This document shows, in pieces, positions 1 to 8,542 of a DNA stretch of 31,347 nt (its first letter is position 1; each line of letters opens with the position of its first letter). This DNA comes from a bacterium (lineage in GTDB: Bacteria; UBP6; JAFGXH01). The DNA lies in contig JAMOQH010000154.1 of NCBI GenBank assembly GCA_027064085.1, positions 1 through 31,347 of the forward strand, given 5' to 3'. A program made the position numbers and the translations under genes. The notes beneath the pieces were generated by a model. The model was not told where the DNA came from. It was given only the letters and a program-made list of their open reading frames with translations, and ran no database searches.

Positions 1-1038
1 ATTCCATACTCTTAGTGAACCATTTAATTTTAATAAAGCAGTAAAGTTTTCTTCATCAGAATCTATATAAATTTTATTTATATCAAATTTACCATCTTCT
101 TTAGTTTCTGCAAGAATAGTTCTAAACACCATTATGTCTAAATCATTTAATTTGATATGAAATCCTGATTTTTCCGCTTTGTCAAGCCTATAGCCACCAA
201 TAGCAAATCCGCCTTTATCATTATTAGCTTTATCAAGCCTGTAACCACCAATAGCAAATCCACCTTTCTTATTCTGATCTTTACTATAATTAACAGAAAG
301 CTTAACTCCAGAGCATTCTTTACCAAAACAAAAATTTCCATTATCAGTTGTTTTTGTTTTACCATTATCAACAGGATCATCATTAGGCTCTTGTTCTATG
401 GTAATTTCGGCACCAGGAACGGGTGCTCCAACATTTTTCTTAGGAATACACTCATAAGTATCTAATTGTCCTGATATCTCTAAACTATATTTTGAATCCT
501 TAACTTCTTTAACCCCTAAAAGCTCTACATCATTTTTATTATCTGTAAATAATGAATTTTCTAATATAATATCATTTAAATCAGTTGTTACTTTTATACC
601 CTTTTCATTTGTTACAGATATTGTAACATATTTAGTTCTTCCTGGCCTTTTTCTAAGTACAACATCATCATTAGTTATTGTTAATCTTACAATACCAGTT
701 AAATTTTCCTTATCTATCTCAAATTTTCCATCTTCATCTGTTTTAACAAAATCAATCAATTTTCCATCATTACTTACTAAGTTAACAGTAATATTTGACA
801 TATCATGTTGACAACTACCATCAATACACACCTTGCTATCAGAACAATATCCATCTAATACATCTTTTGAGCAAACAGCAGTACAAACCCCATCTACACA
901 CTGTTGTCCATCTAAACAACTCCCCGTTAAATTAGTTTTGGAGCACTTAGTGGACTCCTCTTCTTTAGATATTGAATTATCTGTTCCACATGACATAAAA
1001 ACTAATGTTAGCAACATAAAAAAAATAACATTCTTCAT
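1..1038 (-). CDS. Cys-rich lipoprotein with carboxypeptidase-regulatory-like repeats (partial, C-terminus off the left edge)
   Basis: The frame is open from an ATG at 1036-1038 to the left edge (346 codons, no stop reached), so the gene is partial. An AGGAGG Shine-Dalgarno at 1044-1049, five bases before the ATG, fixes the start. The N-terminus is a lipoprotein signal: a hydrophobic stretch ending in FMSC, with Cys17 as the likely lipidated residue. Next come about ten cysteines in roughly 60 residues, in a C-x4-5-G-x-C style seen in small Cys-rich extracellular modules. After them are two stretches like carboxypeptidase-regulatory/Ig-like folds (DGKLIDFVKTDEDGKFEI; GAPVPGAEITI). A 17-residue unit (GGFAIGGYRLDKA core) occurs twice in tandem. 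It is probably a surface-exposed outer-membrane lipoprotein. Function is unknown. Confidence 0.8.
   Translation of the reverse strand, partial: MKNVIFFMLLTLVFMSCGTDNSISKEEESTKCSKTNLTGSCLDGQQCVDGVCTAVCSKDVLDGYCSDSKVCIDGSCQHDMSNITVNLVSNDGKLIDFVKTDEDGKFEIDKENLTGIVRLTITNDDVVLRKRPGRTKYVTISVTNEKGIKVTTDLNDIILENSLFTDNKNDVELLGVKEVKDSKYSLEISGQLDTYECIPKKNVGAPVPGAEITIEQEPNDDPVDNGKTKTTDNGNFCFGKECSGVKLSVNYSKDQNKKGGFAIGGYRLDKANNDKGGFAIGGYRLDKAEKSGFHIKLNDLDIMVFRTILAETKEDGKFDINKIYIDSDEENFTALLKLNGSLRVWN
180..281 (-). repeat. Two tandem 51-bp repeats inside the lipoprotein gene
   Basis: The segment rc(gccaccaatagcaaatccgcc) at 193-213 recurs at 244-264 with two substitutions, an exact offset of 51 bases. Both copies encode GGFAIGGYRLDKA. 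The 51-bp period keeps the frame, and most differences are silent, so this looks like a recent in-frame duplication kept under protein selection. Confidence 0.85.
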
Positions 1039-1074
1039 TAGAACCTCCTAAAAATAAATAGTAACCAATAACTT

Positions 1075-1102
1075 CTTTTACCAGTATCTCAATTTTTGTC
1101 AA
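1075..1102 (-). promoter_or_regulatory. Putative promoter of the Cys-rich lipoprotein gene
   Basis: On the minus strand a perfect TTGACA (-35, 1097-1102) is followed after 16 bases by TAAAAG (-10, 1075-1080), with an extended TG at 1082-1083. The 15-mer around the -35 box (TCAATTTTTGTCAAG on the + strand) is identical to that at 21115-21129 upstream of the Rrf2 gene. Confidence 0.5.
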
Positions 1103-1151
1103 GTTTCAAAGTATATTTTTTTACATAAAGTACAATATTTAAACACAAATC

Positions 1152-3794
1152 CTATTTTTTTAACTTTAATGGATTTACCAAATGTAATAAAACCGGTAAT
1201 AAGAATATATCAGCAAGTAATGCTGTAAGCATGGTAACTGAAGTTAATATTGAATAATGAATTATTGCAACAAATTCAGAAAAAATCAGTGGACTAACAC
1301 CTAAAATTATCAATACCGAAGTAAAAATAATAGCTCTTCCTGTTCCAAACATTGTTTTATTGATTGCAATTTTATTACTATCAGTTAAGAGAACTTCTTC
1401 TTTATATCTTGTTAGAAAGTGTATTGAATCATCTACTGCAATACCAAGAGCAATAGAAAATATTAATACAGTTGATGTCCTAACAACAATACCAGTCATA
1501 CCCATAACTCCCATAGTTACAATAATTGGAAGAGTATTAGGTATCATACTTAAAAGCCCTATCTTTACAGATTTTAACATTATTATCATAATAATAGTAA
1601 TAAATATAAATGCAACACCAAGAGAGGTTAACATATCTTCAATGATATGACTTAACGCTCTATAGGCTACATAATTTCCACCTGTAATTTCTACTTTTAC
1701 AGAAGGAGGAAATAATTTTTTAATTTGCTTTCTAAATCTTTTAATAGTTTTAAAAAACACCTGCAATCCAACATCATTTTGAGCAAGTGAAATTCTAGCT
1801 GTATTACCATCATCCGAAACCAAGTGTGAAATATCATTTTTACCATCTTCAGTATCTTTTAGCCTCTCTAAATATGATAAAATTAAATCATTGGCTTTAA
1901 TTCCATCTGAATCTTGTGGTATTTTATAAAATTTTTCATTACTTGCATTTGCTGCCCAATAACTTTCTTTAATATAATCAGAAACCATACTTACCGTTCC
2001 TATTTCAGGCTCAGATTTTCGTATATATGATTTAAATTCATCCATTGCCTCTAGAACATTTGCTTTCAATACTCCATTTTTATGTTTTTTGTCTTTAGCT
2101 GTTATATTAATTTCAATTGGTAAAACTCCAGTTAAATTCTTTTCTGAAAATTTTGTATCTTTATAAACTTGATTTGTTGATTTCATCTCTTCAAGCATTC
2201 TTGTATTTACATTTATTTTCGTTATAAAAAATATTGATATCAATAAAATGCCTACAAATATTGCTATTACTAAAAATGGCTTATTTTCATTTATATGATT
2301 AATAGCATCTAAAAACCCTGTTGAAATTAAACTTTTTTCTTCAATATCTTTTTCTTTATCTCCTTTTGTAAATTTAGGTATGGGTAGTAAAAATAATATA
2401 CCAGGAAGAAGTAACATAATAAATATAAAAGATAATATTATTCCTATTCCGGAATAAACACCTAACCTTTCTATTATATCTATTTTGGCAGTTAAAAGAG
2501 AAAAAAATCCAATCGCAGTAGTAAAACTAGTTATAAAACAAGCTTTAAAAAGCTCTACAAATGTATCAATGATTGCAGTTTTTTTGTCTTTATTACTAAC
2601 ATTAACTTCTCTATGATACCTATGTATTAAATGTATGGTATCAGAAAGCCCAATTACTAAAATTAATGTTGGAATAATATTATTTACAATATTTAAACTT
2701 TCATTGGTTAGCTCCATAATACCAAAAGTTGCAATTGCGGCAAAAGATACAACCGTTAGAGGTAAAATAACACCATGAGCCTTTCTAAAAATAAATAATA
2801 ATATTATTCCCATTACTATTGCAGAAAGTCCAAAAAAGAAAAACAAATCTTTAGATATAAACCTAGAATACTCTCTCTGAGAAATAGGCACACCAACTAT
2901 AGCAAATTTCACATTTAAATCTTTAACTATTTTAGAATTATTTTTTTGGTAATCTTTATAAATTTTCTCTATTTTATTGAGAATAGGAGTTCTTTCTGGC
3001 TCCAAAATAAAAACATCATTTAATTTAATAGCAATTGCTGTTGTTGTTCCATCTTTTGAAATCAACTGCCCTTTGTATAAATGGTGCTTTAACATTTTTT
3101 TCTTAAGTTCATTTAATGGTTTCATGTCCGTTTTACTAAATTTATTTAAATCACTTTTTGATATAAATGGAGAAATATAAATACTATCTATACCATCATC
3201 ATCAACTTTACCATAAATATTTTTAACATTAACTATAGAAATAACTCTTTCTATTGGATTAACTAATTCTCCAACTTTAGATTCAAAAATAGACTTAACA
3301 ACATCTTTATCTTTATTCTCATCCGAGAAAAAATCATCTTCATCATCTATAATTTCTTCTTCGTCTAAATCATTTTTATTTTCTTTTTTTTGAGTTTTAA
3401 TGTTTTCATTAACTATTTTTGCAATATCAGAATCTTTATTTTTTCCATATCCCTTAAAATCTCTTTCTCTTTCATCCGTATCAACTTTTAACGGAGGCCT
3501 TTTAATTTTAATTTTTTTAATATCAGTAACCATAGTATCAAGCATAGTTAAAAATGCTGGAGTAAAAATTTTATCAGATTTCAGTACAATTAAAACAGTA
3601 TTATCATCATCACCAAAAATCCTTCTATGTTGCCCTAAAAAATCAATTGTAGGATCACTTGATATAAATAATGACCTTGTAGAAAAATCCATAACAATAT
3701 CTTTAGCTTTATAGCCTAAAAACATTACAATAGAAAATACTGTAAGTATAACTAAATACCTAAGTTTTATGATTATATTAAAAAATTTTGCCAT
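1152..3794 (-). CDS. RND/MMPL-superfamily exporter (first copy)
   Basis: 880-aa polytopic membrane protein of the MMPL/COG1033 branch of the RND superfamily. One membrane segment lies at about residues 12-29, then a large extracytoplasmic domain, then a membrane bundle from about 315. The architecture repeats in the second half. The paired intramembrane motifs GLSDTIHLIHRYHRE and GIAVDDSIHFLTRYKEE carry the acidic residues expected for proton coupling. The first periplasmic domain has an unusually acidic insert at about residues 140-165. Family members export lipids or other hydrophobic molecules; the substrate here is unknown. It is the last gene of the operon starting at 6415. Its ATG overlaps the stop of the ABC gene by one base (TAATG at 3792-3796), so translation is probably coupled. 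A second family member lies at 10863-13646. Confidence 0.9.
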   Translation of the reverse strand: MAKFFNIIIKLRYLVILTVFSIVMFLGYKAKDIVMDFSTRSLFISSDPTIDFLGQHRRIFGDDDNTVLIVLKSDKIFTPAFLTMLDTMVTDIKKIKIKRPPLKVDTDERERDFKGYGKNKDSDIAKIVNENIKTQKKENKNDLDEEEIIDDEDDFFSDENKDKDVVKSIFESKVGELVNPIERVISIVNVKNIYGKVDDDGIDSIYISPFISKSDLNKFSKTDMKPLNELKKKMLKHHLYKGQLISKDGTTTAIAIKLNDVFILEPERTPILNKIEKIYKDYQKNNSKIVKDLNVKFAIVGVPISQREYSRFISKDLFFFFGLSAIVMGIILLFIFRKAHGVILPLTVVSFAAIATFGIMELTNESLNIVNNIIPTLILVIGLSDTIHLIHRYHREVNVSNKDKKTAIIDTFVELFKACFITSFTTAIGFFSLLTAKIDIIERLGVYSGIGIILSFIFIMLLLPGILFLLPIPKFTKGDKEKDIEEKSLISTGFLDAINHINENKPFLVIAIFVGILLISIFFITKINVNTRMLEEMKSTNQVYKDTKFSEKNLTGVLPIEINITAKDKKHKNGVLKANVLEAMDEFKSYIRKSEPEIGTVSMVSDYIKESYWAANASNEKFYKIPQDSDGIKANDLILSYLERLKDTEDGKNDISHLVSDDGNTARISLAQNDVGLQVFFKTIKRFRKQIKKLFPPSVKVEITGGNYVAYRALSHIIEDMLTSLGVAFIFITIIMIIMLKSVKIGLLSMIPNTLPIIVTMGVMGMTGIVVRTSTVLIFSIALGIAVDDSIHFLTRYKEEVLLTDSNKIAINKTMFGTGRAIIFTSVLIILGVSPLIFSEFVAIIHYSILTSVTMLTALLADIFLLPVLLHLVNPLKLKK

Positions 3795-4762
3795 TATAAT
3801 TCCTCTTTTTTATCTTCATATAATAAGCATGAAACAAAATGTTCCTCTTCTAGCTCTTTAAATTTTGGCTTTTTTTGGTAACAAATATCTTGTACAAAAG
3901 TACATCTATCTAAAAAAACACATCTATTTTCAACCGGCTTTCTTTTTACCTTAAATAACTGCAAATAATTTTCTATGTCATCGATATCTTTATCTGTTTT
4001 ATTAAATAATAACTCAGTATATGGATGTAACCCCATTTCAGAAAACCGACTTTTAGGAATAATTTCTATCAAATTACCTTTATAAAATACTGCAAGCCTA
4101 TCAACTAATTTTAAAATCAACTTTAAATTACTAGAAATTAATAAAATTGAAATATTTCTTTTCTTTTTTACTTTTCTAATTAATTGAATTGTAAAATTAA
4201 GCTGAATAGAATCTTGTTGGCTTAATAATTCATCAATTACAATAAATTCGGGGTTTAAAGATAAAGCTCTAGCAAACATTAACTTTTTTAAATTAATTAA
4301 ATTCAAATCCTCTGCAAGTTTATATAAGTATTTTTCCTTTAATGAAACTTCTTTCATTAGCTTTTTTACATTATCTAATATCTCTGCTTTTTGCTTATAT
4401 AATTTATGAGAAACTATTGGTTCTGAAATAATTTGATAAACAGTCATTTTCAAATTTAACACTGTTTTGGGATCTTGAAAAACTATTTGTAATTTTTTTT
4501 TTAGCTCCCTTTGATTATATTCCAAAAATTCTTTATTTTTATAATAAATTTTTCCACTATCAGCACTACTTAAATTAACTAATATGTTTCCAAGAATTGA
4601 CTTTCCACTACCGCTTTCACCAACTAAACCTATCATTTCTTTTTCATAAATATTGAATGATACATTGTTTAGTAATTTTGTTTTATTAAAGTAATTTAAA
4701 AATAAAACTTTATCTTTTTTAACATATTTTGTTAATTTATAAATTGAAATAAGAGGTTTCAT
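3794..4762 (-). CDS. Oligopeptide-type (OppF/DppF-like) ABC ATPase with degenerate signature and switch motifs
   Basis: 322-aa ATPase subunit of the Opp/Dpp class. An intact Walker A (GESGSGKS, residues 48-55), Q-loop (FQDP, Q96) and Walker B (VIDE, D177/E178) are visible. The C-terminal oligo_HPY tail is recognisable (LHPYTELL at about 245, then Cys281, 287, 294 and 312). The LSGGQ signature is replaced by LNLIN (153-157), and the switch histidine of the usual THD is replaced by SSN (about 210-212). No permease, partner ATPase or binding protein is adjacent. It lies between the FrzS-like gene (TAA directly followed by ATG) and the RND exporter (one-base overlap). The canonical ATPase cycle may be impaired, or the protein may need a partner with a complete signature. 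A specialised ATPase/regulator within this operon is an inference. Confidence 0.85.
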   Translation of the reverse strand: MKPLISIYKLTKYVKKDKVLFLNYFNKTKLLNNVSFNIYEKEMIGLVGESGSGKSILGNILVNLSSADSGKIYYKNKEFLEYNQRELKKKLQIVFQDPKTVLNLKMTVYQIISEPIVSHKLYKQKAEILDNVKKLMKEVSLKEKYLYKLAEDLNLINLKKLMFARALSLNPEFIVIDELLSQQDSIQLNFTIQLIRKVKKKRNISILLISSNLKLILKLVDRLAVFYKGNLIEIIPKSRFSEMGLHPYTELLFNKTDKDIDDIENYLQLFKVKRKPVENRCVFLDRCTFVQDICYQKKPKFKELEEEHFVSCLLYEDKKEEL

Positions 4763-6415
4763 TTACTCTTCTGTTTTAACAACAACTCCATCAATAATAC
4801 TTGTTGCAGCATCTAACAATTGTTTAATTTTTGATTTTTGAAGTTCAATTTCTTTAAATTTATCAGCATTTTCAGAACTTCTTTGTTCTAGTATGATTAT
4901 TTTATCTTGAGCCTCATTAAATTTTGAATTTAATTCATTATGTTCATTCGTTAATTGAGTAAAATCATTTTTATATCTATCTAAATCAACTTCTAAAGAT
5001 TGTTTAGCTGGAAGTAACACTTCATTAATTTCTTTATTACTATTTTCAAGATTAATTTTTAATTCGGAAATTTCTTTTTCATAGTTATTAACTTTTTCTG
5101 TTAATGATGATAACATAATATCTTTATCTGACAGCTCATTTTGTAATTTAAGTTTTTCATTTGTTAAAGAATCTTTCTCCATACTTAAAGATGTAAAATC
5201 ATTTTTTAATATTGATAGTTCATTCTCGGTATTGGCAATTTTTTTTCTATAGCCAGAAATTAAATCATCTTGATCTACTATTTTTAATTCTAAGGTATTA
5301 CAATTATCTTTTAAATCTAAAACATCTCTCTCTTTAGAATTATAAAGCTCTTTAAATTCAATAATTTCCCTTCCTTTTTGAGTTAACTCCTGCTTCAATT
5401 TTAAAACATCTCTATTTGAGCTAGAGGCATTACTTGAATTACTAGCTTCTTCTAATAATTTATTTAAATCGGCAATTCTATTCATTTTGTTTTTATTTTC
5501 ATCTTCTAGTTTAGATATTTTACTTTCTAATTCTGTTATATCAACAGAATTATCACTATTATCATTTAGCTTATTTTCTAATTCTGTTATTTTTTGTTTT
5601 AATTCTTGAATTTTATCATTTTTCTCATTAATTTCTTTAGTTGATATTCCAGTAGATAAATTTTCATTTATATTATTTGCAACAGAAACTTCTTCAATAT
5701 CTAAATCAATGCTTCCCTCATCTATGTCCAACTCTCTTCCTGTTGATTCAATATCTATATCTAGACTTTTCTCTTCTGCATCATAGCTTAAACTATCTGA
5801 GCCTAAGTCATCTTCTAAACTATCTGAGCCTAAATCATCTAAAATATCATCATCTAAACTATCATCTCCTAAATCATCTAAAAGATCATTATTACTTAAG
5901 CCATCACTTTCTAAGTCACCCAAAATATCATCATTTAAATCATCATTTAAATCTCCTAAAATATCATCATCACTTAAGCTATCATCTCCTAAATCAATAT
6001 CTCCAAAAAAGTCATCATTGTCATCACTGCTTCCCGCTAAAGGATCTTCAAGCAATACAAAAATTCTTTTTACGATTTCATCATGAGATAAAGGTAAATG
6101 AAGATACATATTTGCAGCAGTTGGAGTTTCTTTATGTTTATCAAACTTATCTTCTGATGATTTTTCAGAAATAATAACCATAGGGATATCTTTAAATGCA
6201 TCATTCTTTTTTATTCTATTACAAATTAAAAATCCATTTACACCTTGCAAGTCAATATCTAAAATAATTAAGTCAAATTTCTGTTTTTTTAATAATGAAA
6301 ATGCCTTTGAGCCCTTTAAGTCTTCAACTATGTTTTCAACACCTTTTGCTTTTAACGCATCTTTTATTCCTTTTCTTAAACTATCATTACTTTCAACTAA
6401 TAAAACACTATACAT
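4763..6415 (-). CDS. FrzS/AglZ-like pseudo-receiver protein with acidic repeats and a long coiled coil
   Basis: 550-aa cytoplasmic protein. Residues 1-125 form a receiver-like domain resembling Myxococcus FrzS (GFLICNRIKK and the downstream FDKH recall the FrzS receiver). The putative phospho-acceptor Asp53 is present. The acidic pair near the N-terminus is E8-S9, the conserved Lys is Leu107, and the Pro after the acceptor loop is missing (DIDLQG), so it is probably a pseudo-receiver. Residues about 130-235 are Asp/Leu/Ser-rich repeats (DDDILGDL type). Residues about 255-545 are heptad-rich coiled coil. FrzS and AglZ have this receiver plus coiled-coil layout and act at cell poles or focal adhesions in gliding; a polarity or motility role here is inferred. 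First gene of an operon, with AGGGG just upstream and a promoter at 6442-6471. Confidence 0.75.
   Translation of the reverse strand: MYSVLLVESNDSLRKGIKDALKAKGVENIVEDLKGSKAFSLLKKQKFDLIILDIDLQGVNGFLICNRIKKNDAFKDIPMVIISEKSSEDKFDKHKETPTAANMYLHLPLSHDEIVKRIFVLLEDPLAGSSDDNDDFFGDIDLGDDSLSDDDILGDLNDDLNDDILGDLESDGLSNNDLLDDLGDDSLDDDILDDLGSDSLEDDLGSDSLSYDAEEKSLDIDIESTGRELDIDEGSIDLDIEEVSVANNINENLSTGISTKEINEKNDKIQELKQKITELENKLNDNSDNSVDITELESKISKLEDENKNKMNRIADLNKLLEEASNSSNASSSNRDVLKLKQELTQKGREIIEFKELYNSKERDVLDLKDNCNTLELKIVDQDDLISGYRKKIANTENELSILKNDFTSLSMEKDSLTNEKLKLQNELSDKDIMLSSLTEKVNNYEKEISELKINLENSNKEINEVLLPAKQSLEVDLDRYKNDFTQLTNEHNELNSKFNEAQDKIIILEQRSSENADKFKEIELQKSKIKQLLDAATSIIDGVVVKTEE
5785..6010 (-). 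repeat. Degenerate short repeats encoding Asp-rich DDDILGDL-type units
   Basis: The + strand shows many imperfect copies of an atcatctcctaaatcatc-like unit. On the coding strand they encode Asp-Asp-Ile-Leu-Gly-Asp-Leu/Ser-Leu units. Variable spacing (gains and losses of three-base multiples) keeps the frame. Consistent with slippage expansion of a disordered acidic linker. Confidence 0.7.
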
Positions 6416-6441
6416 AATAACCCCTAAAAATCATAATTTAA

Positions 6442-6471
6442 ATCATAAAATAAAACAGCTCAAGTTGTCAA
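6442..6471 (-). promoter_or_regulatory. Promoter of the FrzS-like/ABC/RND operon
   Basis: On the minus strand TTGACA (6466-6471) and TATGAT (6442-6447) are separated by 18 bases, about 27 bases upstream of the ATG at 6415. This is a good sigma-70-type match in the 141-base gap between 6415 and the stop of the next gene. Confidence 0.6.
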
Positions 6472-6556
6472 ATATAATGAACTAAATTATCAAATTGTTT
6501 TTAAAAAAGCCTTATTCCTTATAAATTTTCAAAATTATTTATGATAAATACTCTTT

Positions 6557-7363
6557 TTATTGTAACTTAAAAAATTTTTTATGAATATAAGTTAAAAATA
6601 TATCATAAATAGCTTTTTCGTCTATCATTTTATTGTTTTTTAATAATTCTTGATGCTTTTCTATTGTTTTATTATCATTTCTAACTATTGGGCCAGTTAA
6701 AGAATTTTGAATATTTTGATTATTTTTTAAATTTATAAAAACATCTTCAAAAAGAGGAAGTAGAATATTTAAAGCATTATTTTCATCAATATTTAAATTT
6801 TTTATTACCTCCACCGAAGATTTAACTAGAGCAGTTGAAAAATTATTAATCATTACAGACGCTAAATGAAAATATTCTTTATCACGACCATTTATAATTA
6901 TATATTTTGGGGATATTTGTTCAATTATAGGCTTAAAAAGCTCTATTAACTTATAATTATCACTTTGTAAGCTAAAATAATGCTCTTTTAAGCGTAATAA
7001 ATCGTTTTTATAGTTTGTTATGCTCATCATTGGATGTATTGATACTATATTTTTTTGTTCTATATATAAAGCACCGGAAAAGTGAAGAAAAATGACATCA
7101 TTTTTTATAACACATTCCGAATTTAATAAACTTATTATATCCAAGATGTAATCATCAGGAGTAGAAATAATAATTAAGTCACTATCTATTTTATTGGGAA
7201 TTTCATTTAATATTTTAAAGTCTAAAAAACTACCCTTCTCATTTTTATCTATGATATTATCTAAAGTGAAATTTAACTCTTTTTTGAATATACTAGTAAA
7301 TATTTTACCAACTTTACCTAAACCTATTACACTAAATGAATTAATTTTTAAATCTTTTTGCAT
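6557..7363 (-). CDS. Rossmann-fold plus DUF2520 oxidoreductase
   Basis: 268-aa protein. Its N-terminal Rossmann nucleotide-binding site (VIGLGKVGKIF, about residues 12-22) and STPDDYI strand resemble the NADP/F420-type oxidoreductase fold. The C-terminal half matches DUF2520: IHPMMS at about 108, then a helical section ending in LTGPIVRNDNKTIEKH with the typical TGPI-R-D and H residues. Members are conserved bacterial proteins of unknown substrate, often near pantothenate/CoA genes. Here it is the last gene of an operon with VKOR-DsbA, holA and a small exported protein. Its ATG overlaps the preceding stop by one base (TAATG, 7361-7365). Confidence 0.85.
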   Translation of the reverse strand: MQKDLKINSFSVIGLGKVGKIFTSIFKKELNFTLDNIIDKNEKGSFLDFKILNEIPNKIDSDLIIISTPDDYILDIISLLNSECVIKNDVIFLHFSGALYIEQKNIVSIHPMMSITNYKNDLLRLKEHYFSLQSDNYKLIELFKPIIEQISPKYIIINGRDKEYFHLASVMINNFSTALVKSSVEVIKNLNIDENNALNILLPLFEDVFINLKNNQNIQNSLTGPIVRNDNKTIEKHQELLKNNKMIDEKAIYDIFLTYIHKKFFKLQ

Positions 7364-8541
7364 TATTTTTTATTTTCTTTATCATTTAACTTTCCTCCAG
7401 CTTCAATAACAATTTTAGAAAGTTCTTTAAATGATTTTGCCCCACTATATGATTTACCATTAATTACATAACCAGGAGTTCCTCTAACACCTACTTTTAG
7501 CCCATCTCTAATATCTGATTTAACCGCATTTATAATCTTTTTAGATTTAATACAGGCTTTCATTTTTTTAGGACTTATTTTTAATTTATCAGCATAAACC
7601 ATTAAATTATCTAAATCTAAATTTTTTCTATTTGAATGAAGTAAATCCGCTGCTAACCAGAATTTATCTTCTAATCCCGCACATTTTGCAAAAAAAGCTC
7701 CATTACAAGCATGTTTATGAAATTTTTTCTCCCCAAGTAGCATATTACACTTATTATCAAGAGGAAATTCTTTTCTTATTAGTTTAACATTGTTAAATTT
7801 ATTAATTACTTTTTTGATTGTCCCCTCAAATCTCTCACAATAAGGACATTCATAATCAGAATATAGTATAATTGTAACGCCTGGCTTATCACTACCAGCA
7901 ATTCCTATTAATTTTTCTTTATTAAATTTACCATTTTTATATTCACTTGCAGTTAATGAAGATATTTCTTTATGAGCCTTACTAAAAACTTTATAAGATG
8001 GCACTAAAACGGCAAATATAATTACCACATAAATAGGAATAATACTTATGGATATATCAAAAAAAGATTTAATATTATCCTTCAAGCAAAACCTTTTTGT
8101 TTCGTCATGTTTAAACTTAAACACTGAAAGTAATACTAGCATAAAAGAAATCCAATTAACAATATAAGTCCCTATACAAAAAACACATAGAGCATCTATT
8201 TTTAATTTTGCAATTACAAAAAAGTAAATACTTCCAATAGAAAATATAAAAAAGAAAAATAATAAAGATGAATAAAATCTTTTACTCTTTTTTGCCGTAA
8301 TCATAAAAATTAAAACAAGTAAATATCCTAAAATACCTATTGATGCAACAGGAACACCCAAAATACTAGAATATTCACTGTCAGCAACTTTACTACAACT
8401 AATTTTAGAATTAAAATCACATTCAGGAACATAATTTGGGTCAAATTTAACATTATAATCAATTTGTAATAAATGAATTGAAATTCCTAAACCAACAATC
8501 ATTAAAATAAATACTATCCAATAAACTGTCTTTTTATTCAT
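7363..8541 (-). CDS. Fused vitamin-K-epoxide-reductase (VKOR) and DsbA-like disulfide oxidoreductase
   Basis: 392-aa membrane protein joining the two halves of the oxidative-folding pathway. The N-terminal VKOR bundle (residues about 1-145) has the loop pair Cys41/Cys49 and the quinone-proximal CVFC (Cys119-Cys122). A transmembrane segment at about 160-182 leads to a periplasmic thioredoxin-fold domain. That domain carries CPYC (231-234) and the cis-Pro loop GTPGYVI near the C-terminus. In known VKOR-Trx/DsbA fusions the extracytoplasmic domain oxidises client proteins and passes electrons to quinone through VKOR. Clients in this window could include the Cys-rich lipoproteins at 1-1038 and 21899-24649. 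Its ATG lies one base after the holA stop. Confidence 0.92.
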   Translation of the reverse strand: MNKKTVYWIVFILMIVGLGISIHLLQIDYNVKFDPNYVPECDFNSKISCSKVADSEYSSILGVPVASIGILGYLLVLIFMITAKKSKRFYSSLLFFFFIFSIGSIYFFVIAKLKIDALCVFCIGTYIVNWISFMLVLLSVFKFKHDETKRFCLKDNIKSFFDISISIIPIYVVIIFAVLVPSYKVFSKAHKEISSLTASEYKNGKFNKEKLIGIAGSDKPGVTIILYSDYECPYCERFEGTIKKVINKFNNVKLIRKEFPLDNKCNMLLGEKKFHKHACNGAFFAKCAGLEDKFWLAADLLHSNRKNLDLDNLMVYADKLKISPKKMKACIKSKKIINAVKSDIRDGLKVGVRGTPGYVINGKSYSGAKSFKELSKIVIEAGGKLNDKENKK

Positions 8542-8542
8542 A

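Noticed and set aside
147-383. Minus-strand 78-aa open frame at the left edge
   Set aside because: It is an alternate frame of the lipoprotein gene 1-1038, whose own frame is open throughout, has a strong ribosome site and a lipoprotein signal.
5785-6010. CRISPR-like short repeats
   Set aside because: Units are degenerate, lack regular unique spacers and stay in frame with an acidic protein linker.
5677-6174. Long + strand open frame rich in His, Leu and Tyr
   Set aside because: It is the shadow of the acidic repeat region of the FrzS-like gene on the minus strand. Its composition simply mirrors Asp/Leu/Ser codons.
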